Shown: in pieces, positions 1 through 7,323 of the stretch | How the letters are laid out: every line of letters begins with the position of its first letter | Numbering within the stretch: position 1 is the stretch's first letter | Assembly (NCBI GenBank): GCA_023229525.1 | Contig: JALNZC010000051.1 | Location: 1 to 26,546, forward strand | Source: Bacteroidales bacterium | GTDB lineage: Bacteria > Bacteroidota > Bacteroidia > Bacteroidales > FEN-979 | Direction of reading: 5' to 3' | Length of the DNA stretch: 26,546 bases | Notes under the pieces: generated by a model | Told to the model about the DNA's origin: nothing | Databases searched by the model: none | Seen by the model: only the letters and a program-made list of their open reading frames with translations | Translations under genes and position numbers: made by a program

Positions 1-100
1 AAACATGGTCGAAAGGCCTTTAGCTTGTTTAAGTTTGGGTTGATCTTTTTGGCACATACACTGCTGAACCCATTGTCAATTAACGATCTTGAAAATTGTA

Positions 101-123
101 TTAAAATTTTGTCATGTACTTAG
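101..123. repeat. Terminal-repeat-like sequence at the left edge (possible mobile-element end)
   Basis: Read on the minus strand this begins CTAAGTACATGACAAAATTT. The right edge of the window (26471-26493, plus strand) begins CTTAGTACATGACAATTTTT. About 19 of 23 positions agree, and both copies read outward from the window, so they are inverted relative to each other like the ends of an insertion sequence. The aroK reading frame stops at this point, about 20 residues short. From here to base 1 one minus-strand frame stays open for about 39 codons but I do not recognise it. That an element lies beyond base 101 is inference; no transposase is visible. Confidence 0.35.
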
Positions 124-578
124 AAAATATCTGCTGTTTCAGCATATTGTGATTTCCGATTGTTGAAGAGCTCATTTGCTTTTTGTTCAGGATTATCCAC
201 TTCAAGTAATGGCCTTGTACCATCGTTTCCACGTTTGGCACACATTGAAATGGGACAATACAGCCAGATAGTTAAAGAGTTTTCTTTTAGCAATTTTCTG
301 TTTTCAGGGCAGATTACAATCCCCCCCCCACAAGAAAGAATGACATTCAATTTTTCAATACATTTTTTTAAAATCGTTGCTTCAATGTCTCTGAATACCT
401 CTTCTCCATAAATCTTAAATATTTCTGAAATCTTCATACCTGCTTGCGCTTCAATCTGTTCGTCTATGTCTATTAGATCATAACCGATTAATTTACGTAA
501 TTCCTCACCTACACTACTTTTACCTGTTGCCATAAATCCAATCAGGGCAATGTTTTTTTTCTTTTTATCAATGATCAT
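120..578 (-). CDS. aroK: Shikimate kinase, C-terminally short
   Basis: Shikimate kinase phosphorylates the 3-hydroxyl of shikimate using ATP, in the cytoplasm, step five of the chorismate pathway. The 152-aa product shows the Walker A loop GFMATGKSS (residues 14-22), the substrate-binding DID (37-39) and R63, the GGG loop (84-86), the lid arginine R122 in RPLL, and the R-x-x-x-Y adenine-side motif (141-145). All catalytic elements are present. The family is usually about 165-175 residues; this one stops at ...AETADIF and lacks the last helix. The stop coincides with a repeat that recurs at the other end of the window, so truncation by an insertion is plausible. The start overlaps the end of aroD by 4 bases (ATGA), typical of translational coupling. 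Whether the short form is active cannot be told from sequence. Confidence 0.88.
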   Translation of the reverse strand: MIIDKKKKNIALIGFMATGKSSVGEELRKLIGYDLIDIDEQIEAQAGMKISEIFKIYGEEVFRDIEATILKKCIEKLNVILSCGGGIVICPENRKLLKENSLTIWLYCPISMCAKRGNDGTRPLLEVDNPEQKANELFNNRKSQYAETADIF

Positions 579-1213
579 GTTGTCGAAAGATATTGGTAAA
601 TATTTCTCAATTCAGTATATCGGATTTGGCCTGGGGCAGTGCAAACACCCTCATCAGGTGCGGCAAAAGTGAAAGGTGTTTCTATTAATAAAGATGCAAT
701 TCGTGTTAATTTTCCTTTCTCACCCATTCCTATTCCTACTAGGTCTTTGTATTCACCCAGAAGACCAATGATTCTTGCCGCATCACTATCTGAATTCGAT
801 TTACAAGCCACCTTTGCAATATCAGCGCCAGATGAAAAGCATTGTCTAATAATGGCATGAAGATCTTTTAAAGGAGGTGTTTGAAGAAAATTATGATAGG
901 AAATGATCACCTTACAGCCATTTGCTTTAGCAATTGATATTATATCATTCTTAAATTTTTTGTGAGATTCAATTTCAATGTCTACATATGTCGCACCACT
1001 TTCAATGGCTTTTATAAGCATTTGTTTTCGTTTTTTGGAAGTGAATCTACCTTTATGACATGTAGCGATAAGGCGAACAGGTTGAGAGAAAATCAATGCA
1101 ATGTTTTTCTCGGTTAGGTTCATCAGATCCATTCGAATTTCTGCAAATTCTAAGCTTTTTAAAATCCTTAACAAATGGATCACATCAGGTTCTGAGATCG
1201 TTACACAAATCAT
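575..1213 (-). CDS. aroD: 3-dehydroquinate dehydratase, type I
   Basis: Catalyses dehydration of 3-dehydroquinate to 3-dehydroshikimate through a Schiff base, step three of the chorismate pathway. At 212 aa it is a compact type I enzyme. The substrate arginine lies in EIRMD (residues 25-29), the catalytic histidine in ISYHNF (H107), the Schiff-base lysine in DIAKVA (K134), and late substrate contacts in GKLTRI (R171) and APGQI (Q196). It overlaps aroK by 4 bases and lies 81 bases downstream of the end of the restored aroB frame, so it belongs to the same minus-strand operon. Nothing looks damaged. Confidence 0.9.
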   Translation of the reverse strand: MICVTISEPDVIHLLRILKSLEFAEIRMDLMNLTEKNIALIFSQPVRLIATCHKGRFTSKKRKQMLIKAIESGATYVDIEIESHKKFKNDIISIAKANGCKVIISYHNFLQTPPLKDLHAIIRQCFSSGADIAKVACKSNSDSDAARIIGLLGEYKDLVGIGMGEKGKLTRIASLLIETPFTFAAPDEGVCTAPGQIRYTELRNIYQYLSTT

Positions 1214-1294
1214 TCTTGATATAAATTTTAAATATTAAAAATGAGCAAATTATATCCATCATGAAATTAAATTTTAGAGTGATGTATAATAATT

Positions 1295-2331
1295 TCAATT
1301 TATAGTGAGGGAAAGTAATTTGCTTAATTCGGTTACATTTATAGGTTTAATAATTGCTTTACCGATTCCATTAAGTAAAACAAAATTTATAATCTTACCT
1401 TCTCGTTTTTTGTCTTTTTTTATCGACTCTATTACCTGGCTGTAGTTCGTGTTGAAAGACACGGGTAGCCGTAGATTTTAAGTAAATTACCTATTCGTTC
1501 CAGATCTTTGGCAGAAAGTAATCCCTTTATGACGGACACTTTTGTTGCTGCCACAATACCAATACTAATTGCTTCACCATGCGAGAGTTTATTTGTGCTT
1601 TTTTCAATTGAATGTCCAATAGTATGTCCAAAATTCAAAACTCTCCTTAAACCTTTTTCATGTTCATCTTTTTCAACGACACTTATTTTAATCAAAATGG
1701 AATTGTAAATAAGATACTCTATAACATTCATATCCATTGTAAGAGCCTTATTATAATTTTTCTCCAGGAATTCGAACATTTTTCTATCAGCAATGAGAGC
1801 ATGCTTTACAACCTCACCAAATCCACAACTTAGTTCCTTGTCTGGTAATGTTCTTAATAAAGTCATGTCACAAATCACAAATTTCGGCTGATTAATAAAT
1901 CCAATCATGTTTTTATAACGGTTGAAGTTTATGCCATTTTTACCACCAATACTGGCGTCAACTTGCGAAAGAAAAGTAGTTGGGATTAACCCAAAACTAA
2001 CACCCCGCATGTAACATGATGCAACAAAACCTGTAATGTCACAGACTACACCGCCACCAATACCGACAATAAAGGATGAGCGGTCAGCTTCAAGTTGAAT
2101 CAATTGATGTAAAATGTATTCTACCGTCTTCATATTCTTGGTTGCTTCTCCGGTTCCAATCAAAATAATAGGCCATTTTGGGAAAGCATTTCCATGTATT
2201 TGGTAAACATTTTTATCAGTGATTATAATGGCTTTATTCACAGGAAAACTATAGTTACACAGGTTACTAAGGGTTTCGCCTACAAGCACCTGACAATTTG
2301 ATGTGCTTCCTTGGATAATTAATTTTTCCAT
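1295..2331 (-). pseudogene. aroB: 3-dehydroquinate synthase with a one-base frameshift near 1463-1465
   Basis: AroB converts DAHP to 3-dehydroquinate with NAD and a metal ion. The first frame gives 299 aa, with the NAD-binding GIGGGVVCD, the PTTFLSQVDASIGGK active-site stretch, and metal ligands in GEVVKHAL, FGHTIGHS and SHGEA. It then runs into an out-of-family tail (CLSTRTTAR) and a stop at 1432. In the -1 frame from the same point the sequence reads GYP-VSFNTNYSQVIES, then KKDKKREGKIINFVLL, NGIGKAII, and on to a stop at 1295-1297. That is the normal AroB C-terminus with its conserved lysine-rich motif. Restoring one base in the GGG run at 1463-1465 (plus strand) gives about 345 aa, the usual family length. 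So the gene is either newly inactivated or the base was lost in sequencing or assembly. The site does not look like a standard slippery heptamer. Confidence 0.88.
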
Positions 2332-2355
2332 TTTTACTGTCTTTTTAAGTCATTT

Positions 2356-3456
2356 CTAAGTATGGACGATTTGGTTCATCACTTTTTTTTGATGATCCAT
2401 GGATTCCTGATGAATGGCTTTAAATAACTTATCAATGAATTCAGCACTGAGTCCTTTCTTCTCTCCTTTTATTATAGCTTTTCGTAAAATCCTGTCAAAG
2501 CGGATAGATTGGAGGATGGTAATATTATTTTCTTTTTTGCACTTGCCGATGGTTTCTGAAATCTTCATACGTTGTTCGAAAAGGTCTAGCATTTGTTCAT
2601 CGTATATATCTATTTTGTTTCGTAATTCTCTCAGAAAATCAAGAAAATCGCTCACCTCAATATCAGCCGCCCGGAGTTTTAGGTGTTTCAAAAGTCTTAC
2701 TAGATCATTGGGAGTTATCTGTTGTTTGGCGTCGCTCCATGCCTTAGAAGGGCAGATATGTGATTCAATCATTAGTCCGTCGAAATTCAAATCAATTGCC
2801 TTCTGCGATATTTCTTGAATATAATTCGCATCACCAGCAATGTGACTTGGGTCGGTTAAAATTGGTATCTCTGGTATTCTCGCCCGAAGTTCAATTGCCA
2901 TCTGCCACTGAGGCTGATTTCTGTATCGTGTTTTTTCATAGCTTGAGAAGCCTCGATGGACAGCACCAATTCTCGTAATACCTGCTTTATTAATTCTTTC
3001 AATCGCCCCAATCCATAGATCAACGTCAGGATTGATAGGATTTTTGACCAACACAATTACATCCACTCCTTCCAACGCATTAGCGATTTCCTGTACTGCA
3101 AATGGATTTGCTGAAGTGCGCGCACCAATCCACAACATGTCAAGTCCATGCTTAAGTGATTCATAAACATGCTTTTCACTTGCAACCTCAGTGCCAACGG
3201 GTAAACCTGTTTCCTGCTTTACCTGTTTTAGCCACTTTAATCCTTGTTTTCCTACTCCTTCGAATGAGTCTGGCCGTGTGCGTGGTTTCCAGATACCTGC
3301 ACGAAACAAATCCACCTTACCTGTCGAAACCAATTGCTTGGCTGTTTGTAAAACTTGTTCTTCTGTTTCTGCACTACATGGTCCCGCGATGATAAATGGT
3401 CTTTGTTTGAAACATTCCCATGTAGAAATTGGTTGTATCTTTGAGTCGAAAACCAT
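2356..3456 (-). CDS. Bifunctional DAHP synthase (type I beta, KDO8PS-like) / chorismate mutase (AroQ)
   Basis: The 366-aa protein joins the entry enzyme of the shikimate pathway to the mutase that commits chorismate to Phe/Tyr. Residues about 15-255 are a DAHP synthase: IIAGPCSAET (22-31), the PEP-binding WKPRTRPDSFEG, LVKNPINPDVDLW, and the metal-site stretch TDPSHIAGD. Residues about 262-360 form a helical AroQ chorismate mutase beginning with LRELRNKIDIYDEQML. The mutase being C-terminal is the arrangement common in Bacteroidetes, where the mutase is thought to confer prephenate feedback on the synthase (family knowledge). It sits 24 bases before aroB in an operon led by pheA, fitting supply of prephenate to the dehydratase. 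No tyrA (prephenate dehydrogenase) is present here. Confidence 0.92.
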   Translation of the reverse strand: MVFDSKIQPISTWECFKQRPFIIAGPCSAETEEQVLQTAKQLVSTGKVDLFRAGIWKPRTRPDSFEGVGKQGLKWLKQVKQETGLPVGTEVASEKHVYESLKHGLDMLWIGARTSANPFAVQEIANALEGVDVIVLVKNPINPDVDLWIGAIERINKAGITRIGAVHRGFSSYEKTRYRNQPQWQMAIELRARIPEIPILTDPSHIAGDANYIQEISQKAIDLNFDGLMIESHICPSKAWSDAKQQITPNDLVRLLKHLKLRAADIEVSDFLDFLRELRNKIDIYDEQMLDLFEQRMKISETIGKCKKENNITILQSIRFDRILRKAIIKGEKKGLSAEFIDKLFKAIHQESMDHQKKVMNQIVHT

Positions 3457-3480
3457 AATAATAAATTTTATACCTGTAAT

Positions 3481-4677
3481 TCAAGAGATTTTACATTTTG
3501 ATTTTTCAAATTGACTAATTCTTTCTTTAGCTTTTAAAATCATTTCTTCATTACAACACAATGATATTCGTATGTATTGATCTCCATTGTTACCAAAAAC
3601 ACTTCCAGGAGTTATAAATACTTTGGTATTGTAAAAGATTTCATCAGTAAAATGTTCGGCTTGAGAGTAATTTGACGGGATTTTGGCCCAGACAAATAAT
3701 CCCACTTGATTTCTATCATAAGTGCAATTCATGATAGCTAAAATTTCTTCAACGATAACACGGCGTTTCCGGTATTCGTCATTCATCCCTCTATACCAAT
3801 TTTCAGTATTGTCTAACGCTTCGACAGCAGCAAGTTGTAATGGAAGAAACATTCCTGAATCCATATTGCTTTTTATTTCCAATATAGATTTAATATATTC
3901 TGCATTACCTGCCACAAGGCCCATTCTCCATCCAGCCATATTGTGAGATTTACTCAAGGAGTTCAATTCAAGGGCCACATCCATGGCGCCATCAATTGAA
4001 AGGATGCTTATGAGTTCGTCATTGAGAATGAAACTGTATGGATTATCATTACAAATCAGAATTTTATGTTTGAGGGCGAATGTTATAATTTTCTTAAAAA
4101 ATTGTTTATTCCCCTTAGTCCCACTTGGCATATGAGGGTAGTTTATCCACATCATCTTTACCTTTGCAACGCCATTTTTTTCTATTCTATCCAAGTCTGG
4201 AATCCATTGATTTTCAGCTGTAAGATCATAGTATTTTATAACGCAACCGAGCAGTTTCACAACAGCTGCATATGCTGGATATCCTGGATTAGGAATAAGT
4301 ACCTCCTCGCCTGGATTCAGGAATGCCATTGAAATATGCATGATCCCTTCTTTTGAGCCAATAAGTGGTAATATTTCATTTTGGGGATTGAGATCAACCC
4401 TAAAATATTTTTTATACCATAAACTATAAGCTTGCCGTAGCTCAGGAATACCGATATAATTTTGATATCCGTGATTACCAGGTTGCCTTGCGCTATTAAC
4501 CAGCTTTTCAATGGTGTTGAGAGATGGAGGCAGATCGGGGCCACCTGTTCCAAGATTGATTATATCAGCACCATTTTTTCGCATCTCTTCAATCTCCTTG
4601 AGTTTGCGAGAGAAATAATATTCTTGCACAAATTCAGTTCGAATTGCCGGTAAAATTTTCATAGTCTCATTTTCCAT
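3481..4677 (-). CDS. Class I/II PLP-dependent aminotransferase, probably aromatic
   Basis: A 398-aa fold-type I aminotransferase. Visible are the substrate-loop GTGGPDLPP (43-51), IPNPGYPAY (128-136), the PLP-anchoring NYPHMPSG (N180), DNPYS (211-215), the Schiff-base lysine in NSLSKSHNMAGWR (K243), and the C-terminal carboxylate-binding RISL. Such enzymes are often annotated as LL-diaminopimelate- or aspartate-type aminotransferases. Its place between prephenate dehydratase (11-base overlap) and DAHP synthase/chorismate mutase suggests it transaminates phenylpyruvate, and possibly 4-hydroxyphenylpyruvate, the last step to Phe. The substrate is inference from context; the aminotransferase call is firm. 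Confidence 0.88.
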   Translation of the reverse strand: MENETMKILPAIRTEFVQEYYFSRKLKEIEEMRKNGADIINLGTGGPDLPPSLNTIEKLVNSARQPGNHGYQNYIGIPELRQAYSLWYKKYFRVDLNPQNEILPLIGSKEGIMHISMAFLNPGEEVLIPNPGYPAYAAVVKLLGCVIKYYDLTAENQWIPDLDRIEKNGVAKVKMMWINYPHMPSGTKGNKQFFKKIITFALKHKILICNDNPYSFILNDELISILSIDGAMDVALELNSLSKSHNMAGWRMGLVAGNAEYIKSILEIKSNMDSGMFLPLQLAAVEALDNTENWYRGMNDEYRKRRVIVEEILAIMNCTYDRNQVGLFVWAKIPSNYSQAEHFTDEIFYNTKVFITPGSVFGNNGDQYIRISLCCNEEMILKAKERISQFEKSKCKIS

Positions 4678-5521
4678 TTTGATACTCTCCTAAAATGTTC
4701 AGTTCAATTACAAAAGGTCTGATTGCCTCAAGTGCGAGAAGATAACTCGAGTATTCGTCAAAATTAAGGTCGGTATATATCCAGGTTTCCCATTCAGTTC
4801 CAATAACAGGTATAGAATGAACCAGTGACAGGTTCATTCTAAAATCACTTAAAATGGACAGGATCTTTGCCAGACTTCCTATAGCGTTTTGAAGAGTGAA
4901 ACAGATGGAAGCCTTGTTGATTTTTTGCTTGGTGATAAATTCTAAATTTTTTACGTTATCATTTTTTGTAATTAACAGGAATCGTGTGAAATTAAATCGA
5001 TTAGTCTCTATGTTGCGGACTAGGATACTTAGTCTATAAATTTCTGCAGCAAGTCGACTTGCTATGACAGCGATTCCTTTGGTCCGTTTCTCTCGTAACC
5101 ATTTAGCGCTCTGTGCAGTATCGTCAGAGGCAATAATTTTAATACCTTTTTTCCGTAATGGGTCAAGAAATTCCGTGCATTGTTGTAATGCGATTGGATG
5201 AGAGTGTATCTCAAATATTTCATCTAATATTTGGCAGGGCAGTGTAATAAGATTTTGTTCTATACGTAAAGATTTTTCATAATAAATTTTTGCTCCTGAT
5301 TGCCTTAACAGAGTAAAATTTGGGAGTAAGCTGCCAGCTAAAGAGTTTTCAATGGCTATCAAGGCACAATCAACTTTTTTTTCATTAAGCTGGTCAAACA
5401 AGTCGTTAAAAGTGACGCAAGGCACGATGGTGATTGGTGAATTGAAAATTATCGACCGAGCTGCTATTTCGTGGAACGAACCGTATCCCCCCTGTATAGC
5501 AATATGGATATGTTGGTTCAT
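4667..5521 (-). CDS. pheA: Prephenate dehydratase with C-terminal ACT domain
   Basis: Converts prephenate to phenylpyruvate, the committed step to phenylalanine. The 284-aa protein starts with the periplasmic-binding-fold region IAIQGGYGSFHE (8-19), has AIENSLAGS (57-65), and the catalytic Thr in the TRF motif (NFTRF, T179). An ACT domain follows from about residue 203. The canonical ESRP of Phe-sensing ACT domains is replaced here by VHSIPVIGTEWE. Bacteroidetes homologues tend to have a similar xSxPIIGxEW form, so this is probably lineage-typical rather than damage. It lacks the N-terminal mutase of enterobacterial PheA, which here is fused to DAHP synthase instead. It is the first large gene behind the Phe leader/attenuator, and overlaps the aminotransferase by 11 bases. 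Confidence 0.92.
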   Translation of the reverse strand: MNQHIHIAIQGGYGSFHEIAARSIIFNSPITIVPCVTFNDLFDQLNEKKVDCALIAIENSLAGSLLPNFTLLRQSGAKIYYEKSLRIEQNLITLPCQILDEIFEIHSHPIALQQCTEFLDPLRKKGIKIIASDDTAQSAKWLREKRTKGIAVIASRLAAEIYRLSILVRNIETNRFNFTRFLLITKNDNVKNLEFITKQKINKASICFTLQNAIGSLAKILSILSDFRMNLSLVHSIPVIGTEWETWIYTDLNFDEYSSYLLALEAIRPFVIELNILGEYQNGK

Positions 5522-5538
5522 TGGGTTTTATTTCTTAA

Positions 5539-5691
5539 TCAGTAGGTTATACAAACTATATGTGATTTGAAAAGTCGTATAAATTTTACGTTTCTTGATA
5601 ATTGATATTCAACTTGGAAAGTTGTCAAACCAATATCCATCATGTGGCCGAGAATAAATTGCAAAATCAGATCTAATCTTGTTTCGGTCAT
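5539..5691 (-). CDS. Possible 50-aa ORF between the phe attenuator and pheA
   Basis: An open frame of 51 codons starts with ATG (MTETRLDLILQFILGHMMDI...) just after the attenuator and ends 17 bases before pheA. I do not recognise it. It fills nearly the whole spacer between terminator and pheA, which is unusual for chance in an AT-rich region, but there is no clear ribosome-binding site and no known partner. It could be a small protein, a degenerate remnant, or chance. Its only support is position and length. Confidence 0.25.
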   Translation of the reverse strand: MTETRLDLILQFILGHMMDIGLTTFQVEYQLSRNVKFIRLFKSHIVCITY

Positions 5692-5715
5692 GCTAACCCT
5701 GATAATTTTCAAAAA

Positions 5716-5744
5716 AAAAGTCCCGAAGATTTTTCGGGACTTTT
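5716..5744 (-). terminator. Rho-independent attenuator of the phe/aro operon
   Basis: On the minus strand the RNA folds as AAAAGUCCCGAA - 5-base loop - UUCGGGACUUUU, a 12-bp stem, followed by more U (nine T in a row on the minus strand, 5711-5719). It lies 20 bases after the stop of the Phe-rich leader ORF. The leader's own codons contain CGGGACT (minus strand of 5777-5783), which can pair with the AGUCCCG of the terminator's 5' arm to make an antiterminator. Together this is a classic ribosome-mediated attenuator. Confidence 0.85.
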
Positions 5745-5764
5745 ACGATATTTTTTATAATTAA

Positions 5765-5836
5765 TTACAACGCATTAGTCCCGCTTTTAACGAAAAAATA
5801 AAAGAAAAAGAAAGAAAATGCGTTGAAGTTTTTCAT
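5765..5836 (-). CDS. Phenylalanine-rich leader peptide (attenuation sensor)
   Basis: A 23-aa ORF starting MKNFNAFSFFFFYFF (residues 1-15) and ending with a short VKSG-containing tail. It has eight Phe codons and one Tyr in the first 15 residues. It is followed by a strong terminator hairpin and then pheA, so it plays the role pheL plays in enterobacteria although the sequence is unrelated. The stop is TAA at 5765-5767. The last codons (AGC GGG ACT) hold the antiterminator segment. Low charged tRNA-Phe would stall the ribosome on the Phe run and leave this segment free to disrupt the terminator; with ample Phe the ribosome reaches the stop and covers it. The ORF is seen directly; the regulation is inferred from architecture. 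The gene was found by reading, being too short for routine ORF calling. Confidence 0.88.
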   Translation of the reverse strand: MKNFNAFSFFFFYFFVKSGTNAL

Positions 5837-5855
5837 TAAAATTCCTATACGGCTG

Positions 5856-5887
5856 AAAATATAAATTTAATTTATGTGATTTATCAA
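5856..5887 (-). promoter_or_regulatory. Candidate promoter of the phe/aro operon
   Basis: On the minus strand TATATTTT (5856-5863) matches seven of eight bases of the Bacteroidetes -7 box TAnnTTTG, with ATTG (TTG at 5885-5887) 21 bases upstream as a -33 element. It would start transcription shortly before the leader ORF at 5836. Weak in an AT-rich region. Confidence 0.35.
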
Positions 5888-5948
5888 TTTTATCTAATGG
5901 ATATTATTGTTAAAACTCTCCAAGTCGAAACAAACAGTTTTTAATGAG

Positions 5949-5976
5949 GAGGCTGTCCAAAAATCCGGACAGCCTC
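5949..5976 (-). terminator. Hairpin downstream of the FISUMP gene
   Basis: GAGGCTGTCC (5949-5958) and GGACAGCCTC (5967-5976) form a perfect 10-bp stem with an 8-base loop. On the minus strand it follows the FISUMP gene stop by about 130 bases and is followed by ATTAAAAACTGTTTG, a modest T-containing tail. Probably the end of the surface-protein transcript; it also separates it from the phe operon. Confidence 0.55.
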
Positions 5977-6109
5977 TCATCAATTCAACCCCGAGAATTA
6001 TTTTTTAAATATTTGTGAACCCACTGTAAAGTGCTTATGTCTCTGCAGGTTATTTGTATTTCTGCTTCTAAATCAATTTCCTTATTCCATCACTCAAGTA
6101 TACATATCA

Positions 6110-7252
6110 TCAATCCTTAAGGCATCGAACCGACATGCCCATAGTCTTGTAGTTGTAGTAACGGTCCACCCACGCGCCATCGGTGCTGAGGCCCCAGATC
6201 CACGAGGTCTGGGGATTGAACGCCAACGACGACCAGAAGCTGGTGTAGGTGGTAAGAGTGTAGAAATTGTAATTTATCAGGTAACCGGCCGGAAGACCAG
6301 TGAATCCGCTGGAATTTGTGGCGCCAGCATTTGGCTCCCACCAATGAGCCGTTCCAGCTTCTTTCATCTTTCCACCAGCAATTCCTTCTCCACCAAGAAA
6401 AGTAACAAGCATCGCCCACTCGTTATACATTGGAATATGCCACCCTGATGGACATATTCCTTTGGTGCCTTCGATGTTCACGTATTGCATTGCCTCGTTC
6501 CATTGGTATAATCCTCCGTAAACATCACAATTCGATTCCGAATCATTATAACAGTATTTTTCTATAATATCGTTATCTAATTGATATTGGGATCTGTTAA
6601 TTCTTGTTCCAACGTTCAGGTTTTCTTTAAACCAACATTGAGTCCCGATTTGAACGGTATTATAGGATTTTCCCTCATAGGAAACGATATCTCCGCAAGT
6701 AAAAGAACTAGAAGTCGCTTGTATTAAAGTAACTGGTGTTGAAAAACCGCAACTGTTATAAACCCAAACATATCGTGTGTAAAGAGTGCCTGGTGTAAGT
6801 CCCGTTTCTGTTTTTGTCGTACTGGTTCCCATGTCCAAAGCGGAAGCGTAATCATTTGTTGTGTTCCATTTGTATCCTGCTGCACCTGGCAAAGTATTCC
6901 AGTTCCAGATGATTTGGGTTGGTGACGGCACATGGACACCGGCAGTCGTCGGTATCGGATTCAAACAAGTGGTATTGAAAAGGTACCAGGTTCCATTGAT
7001 AAACAAGGCCATGGCCCCCAATCCGTTTGAGCCGCAATCGGTACAAAATACCGTCAATCCCGCTGGAGGGCTGGTAATTGCGTACATCTGATCATAGGTC
7101 ATCCGGGGCGGCAATAGTCCCTTCGTTGTTGATTGGATATCCAACATGGCAGCCGGGTCGGAAAGGGCCCCGTCAGTATTAATGGCCACCTGTGCAAACA
7201 ATGCGCTACTAAAGAGCAAGAGAATAACGATAAAAAAGGATAATTTTTTCAT
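6110..7252 (-). CDS. Secreted FISUMP-domain protein
   Basis: A 380-aa exported protein. Residues 1-20 are a signal peptide (MKKLSFFIVILLLFSSALFA, cut before QVAIN). Residues about 22-60 match the AINTDGALSDPAAMLDI...KGLLPPRMT start common to many Bacteroidetes surface proteins. Residues about 105-185 look like a fibronectin type III domain (IIWNWNTLPGAAGYKW, LTPGTLYTRYVWVY). Residues about 195-380 are a FISUMP domain: YNTVQIGTQCWFKENLNVG, GGLYQWNEAM, GICPSGWHIP, a late FWSS, and the terminal SVRCLKD. The FISUMP family is of unknown function and is often found in large surface-exposed paralogue sets. No T9SS sorting domain follows. It ends a probable two-gene unit with the T9SS protein 72 bases upstream. 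Confidence 0.85.
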   Translation of the reverse strand: MKKLSFFIVILLLFSSALFAQVAINTDGALSDPAAMLDIQSTTKGLLPPRMTYDQMYAITSPPAGLTVFCTDCGSNGLGAMALFINGTWYLFNTTCLNPIPTTAGVHVPSPTQIIWNWNTLPGAAGYKWNTTNDYASALDMGTSTTKTETGLTPGTLYTRYVWVYNSCGFSTPVTLIQATSSSFTCGDIVSYEGKSYNTVQIGTQCWFKENLNVGTRINRSQYQLDNDIIEKYCYNDSESNCDVYGGLYQWNEAMQYVNIEGTKGICPSGWHIPMYNEWAMLVTFLGGEGIAGGKMKEAGTAHWWEPNAGATNSSGFTGLPAGYLINYNFYTLTTYTSFWSSLAFNPQTSWIWGLSTDGAWVDRYYNYKTMGMSVRCLKD

Positions 7253-7323
7253 AAGTTAAAATTTTTAGGTTCGTATTAAAATGAGATTTATTAATGCGCA
7301 ATTTGGCAGTTATCAATTTTCAT

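Noticed and set aside
1432..1470. Programmed ribosomal frameshift in aroB
   Set aside because: The site (TAC CCG TGT) does not fit a slippery heptamer and no stimulatory stem was evident; a simple one-base loss is more likely, though not proven.
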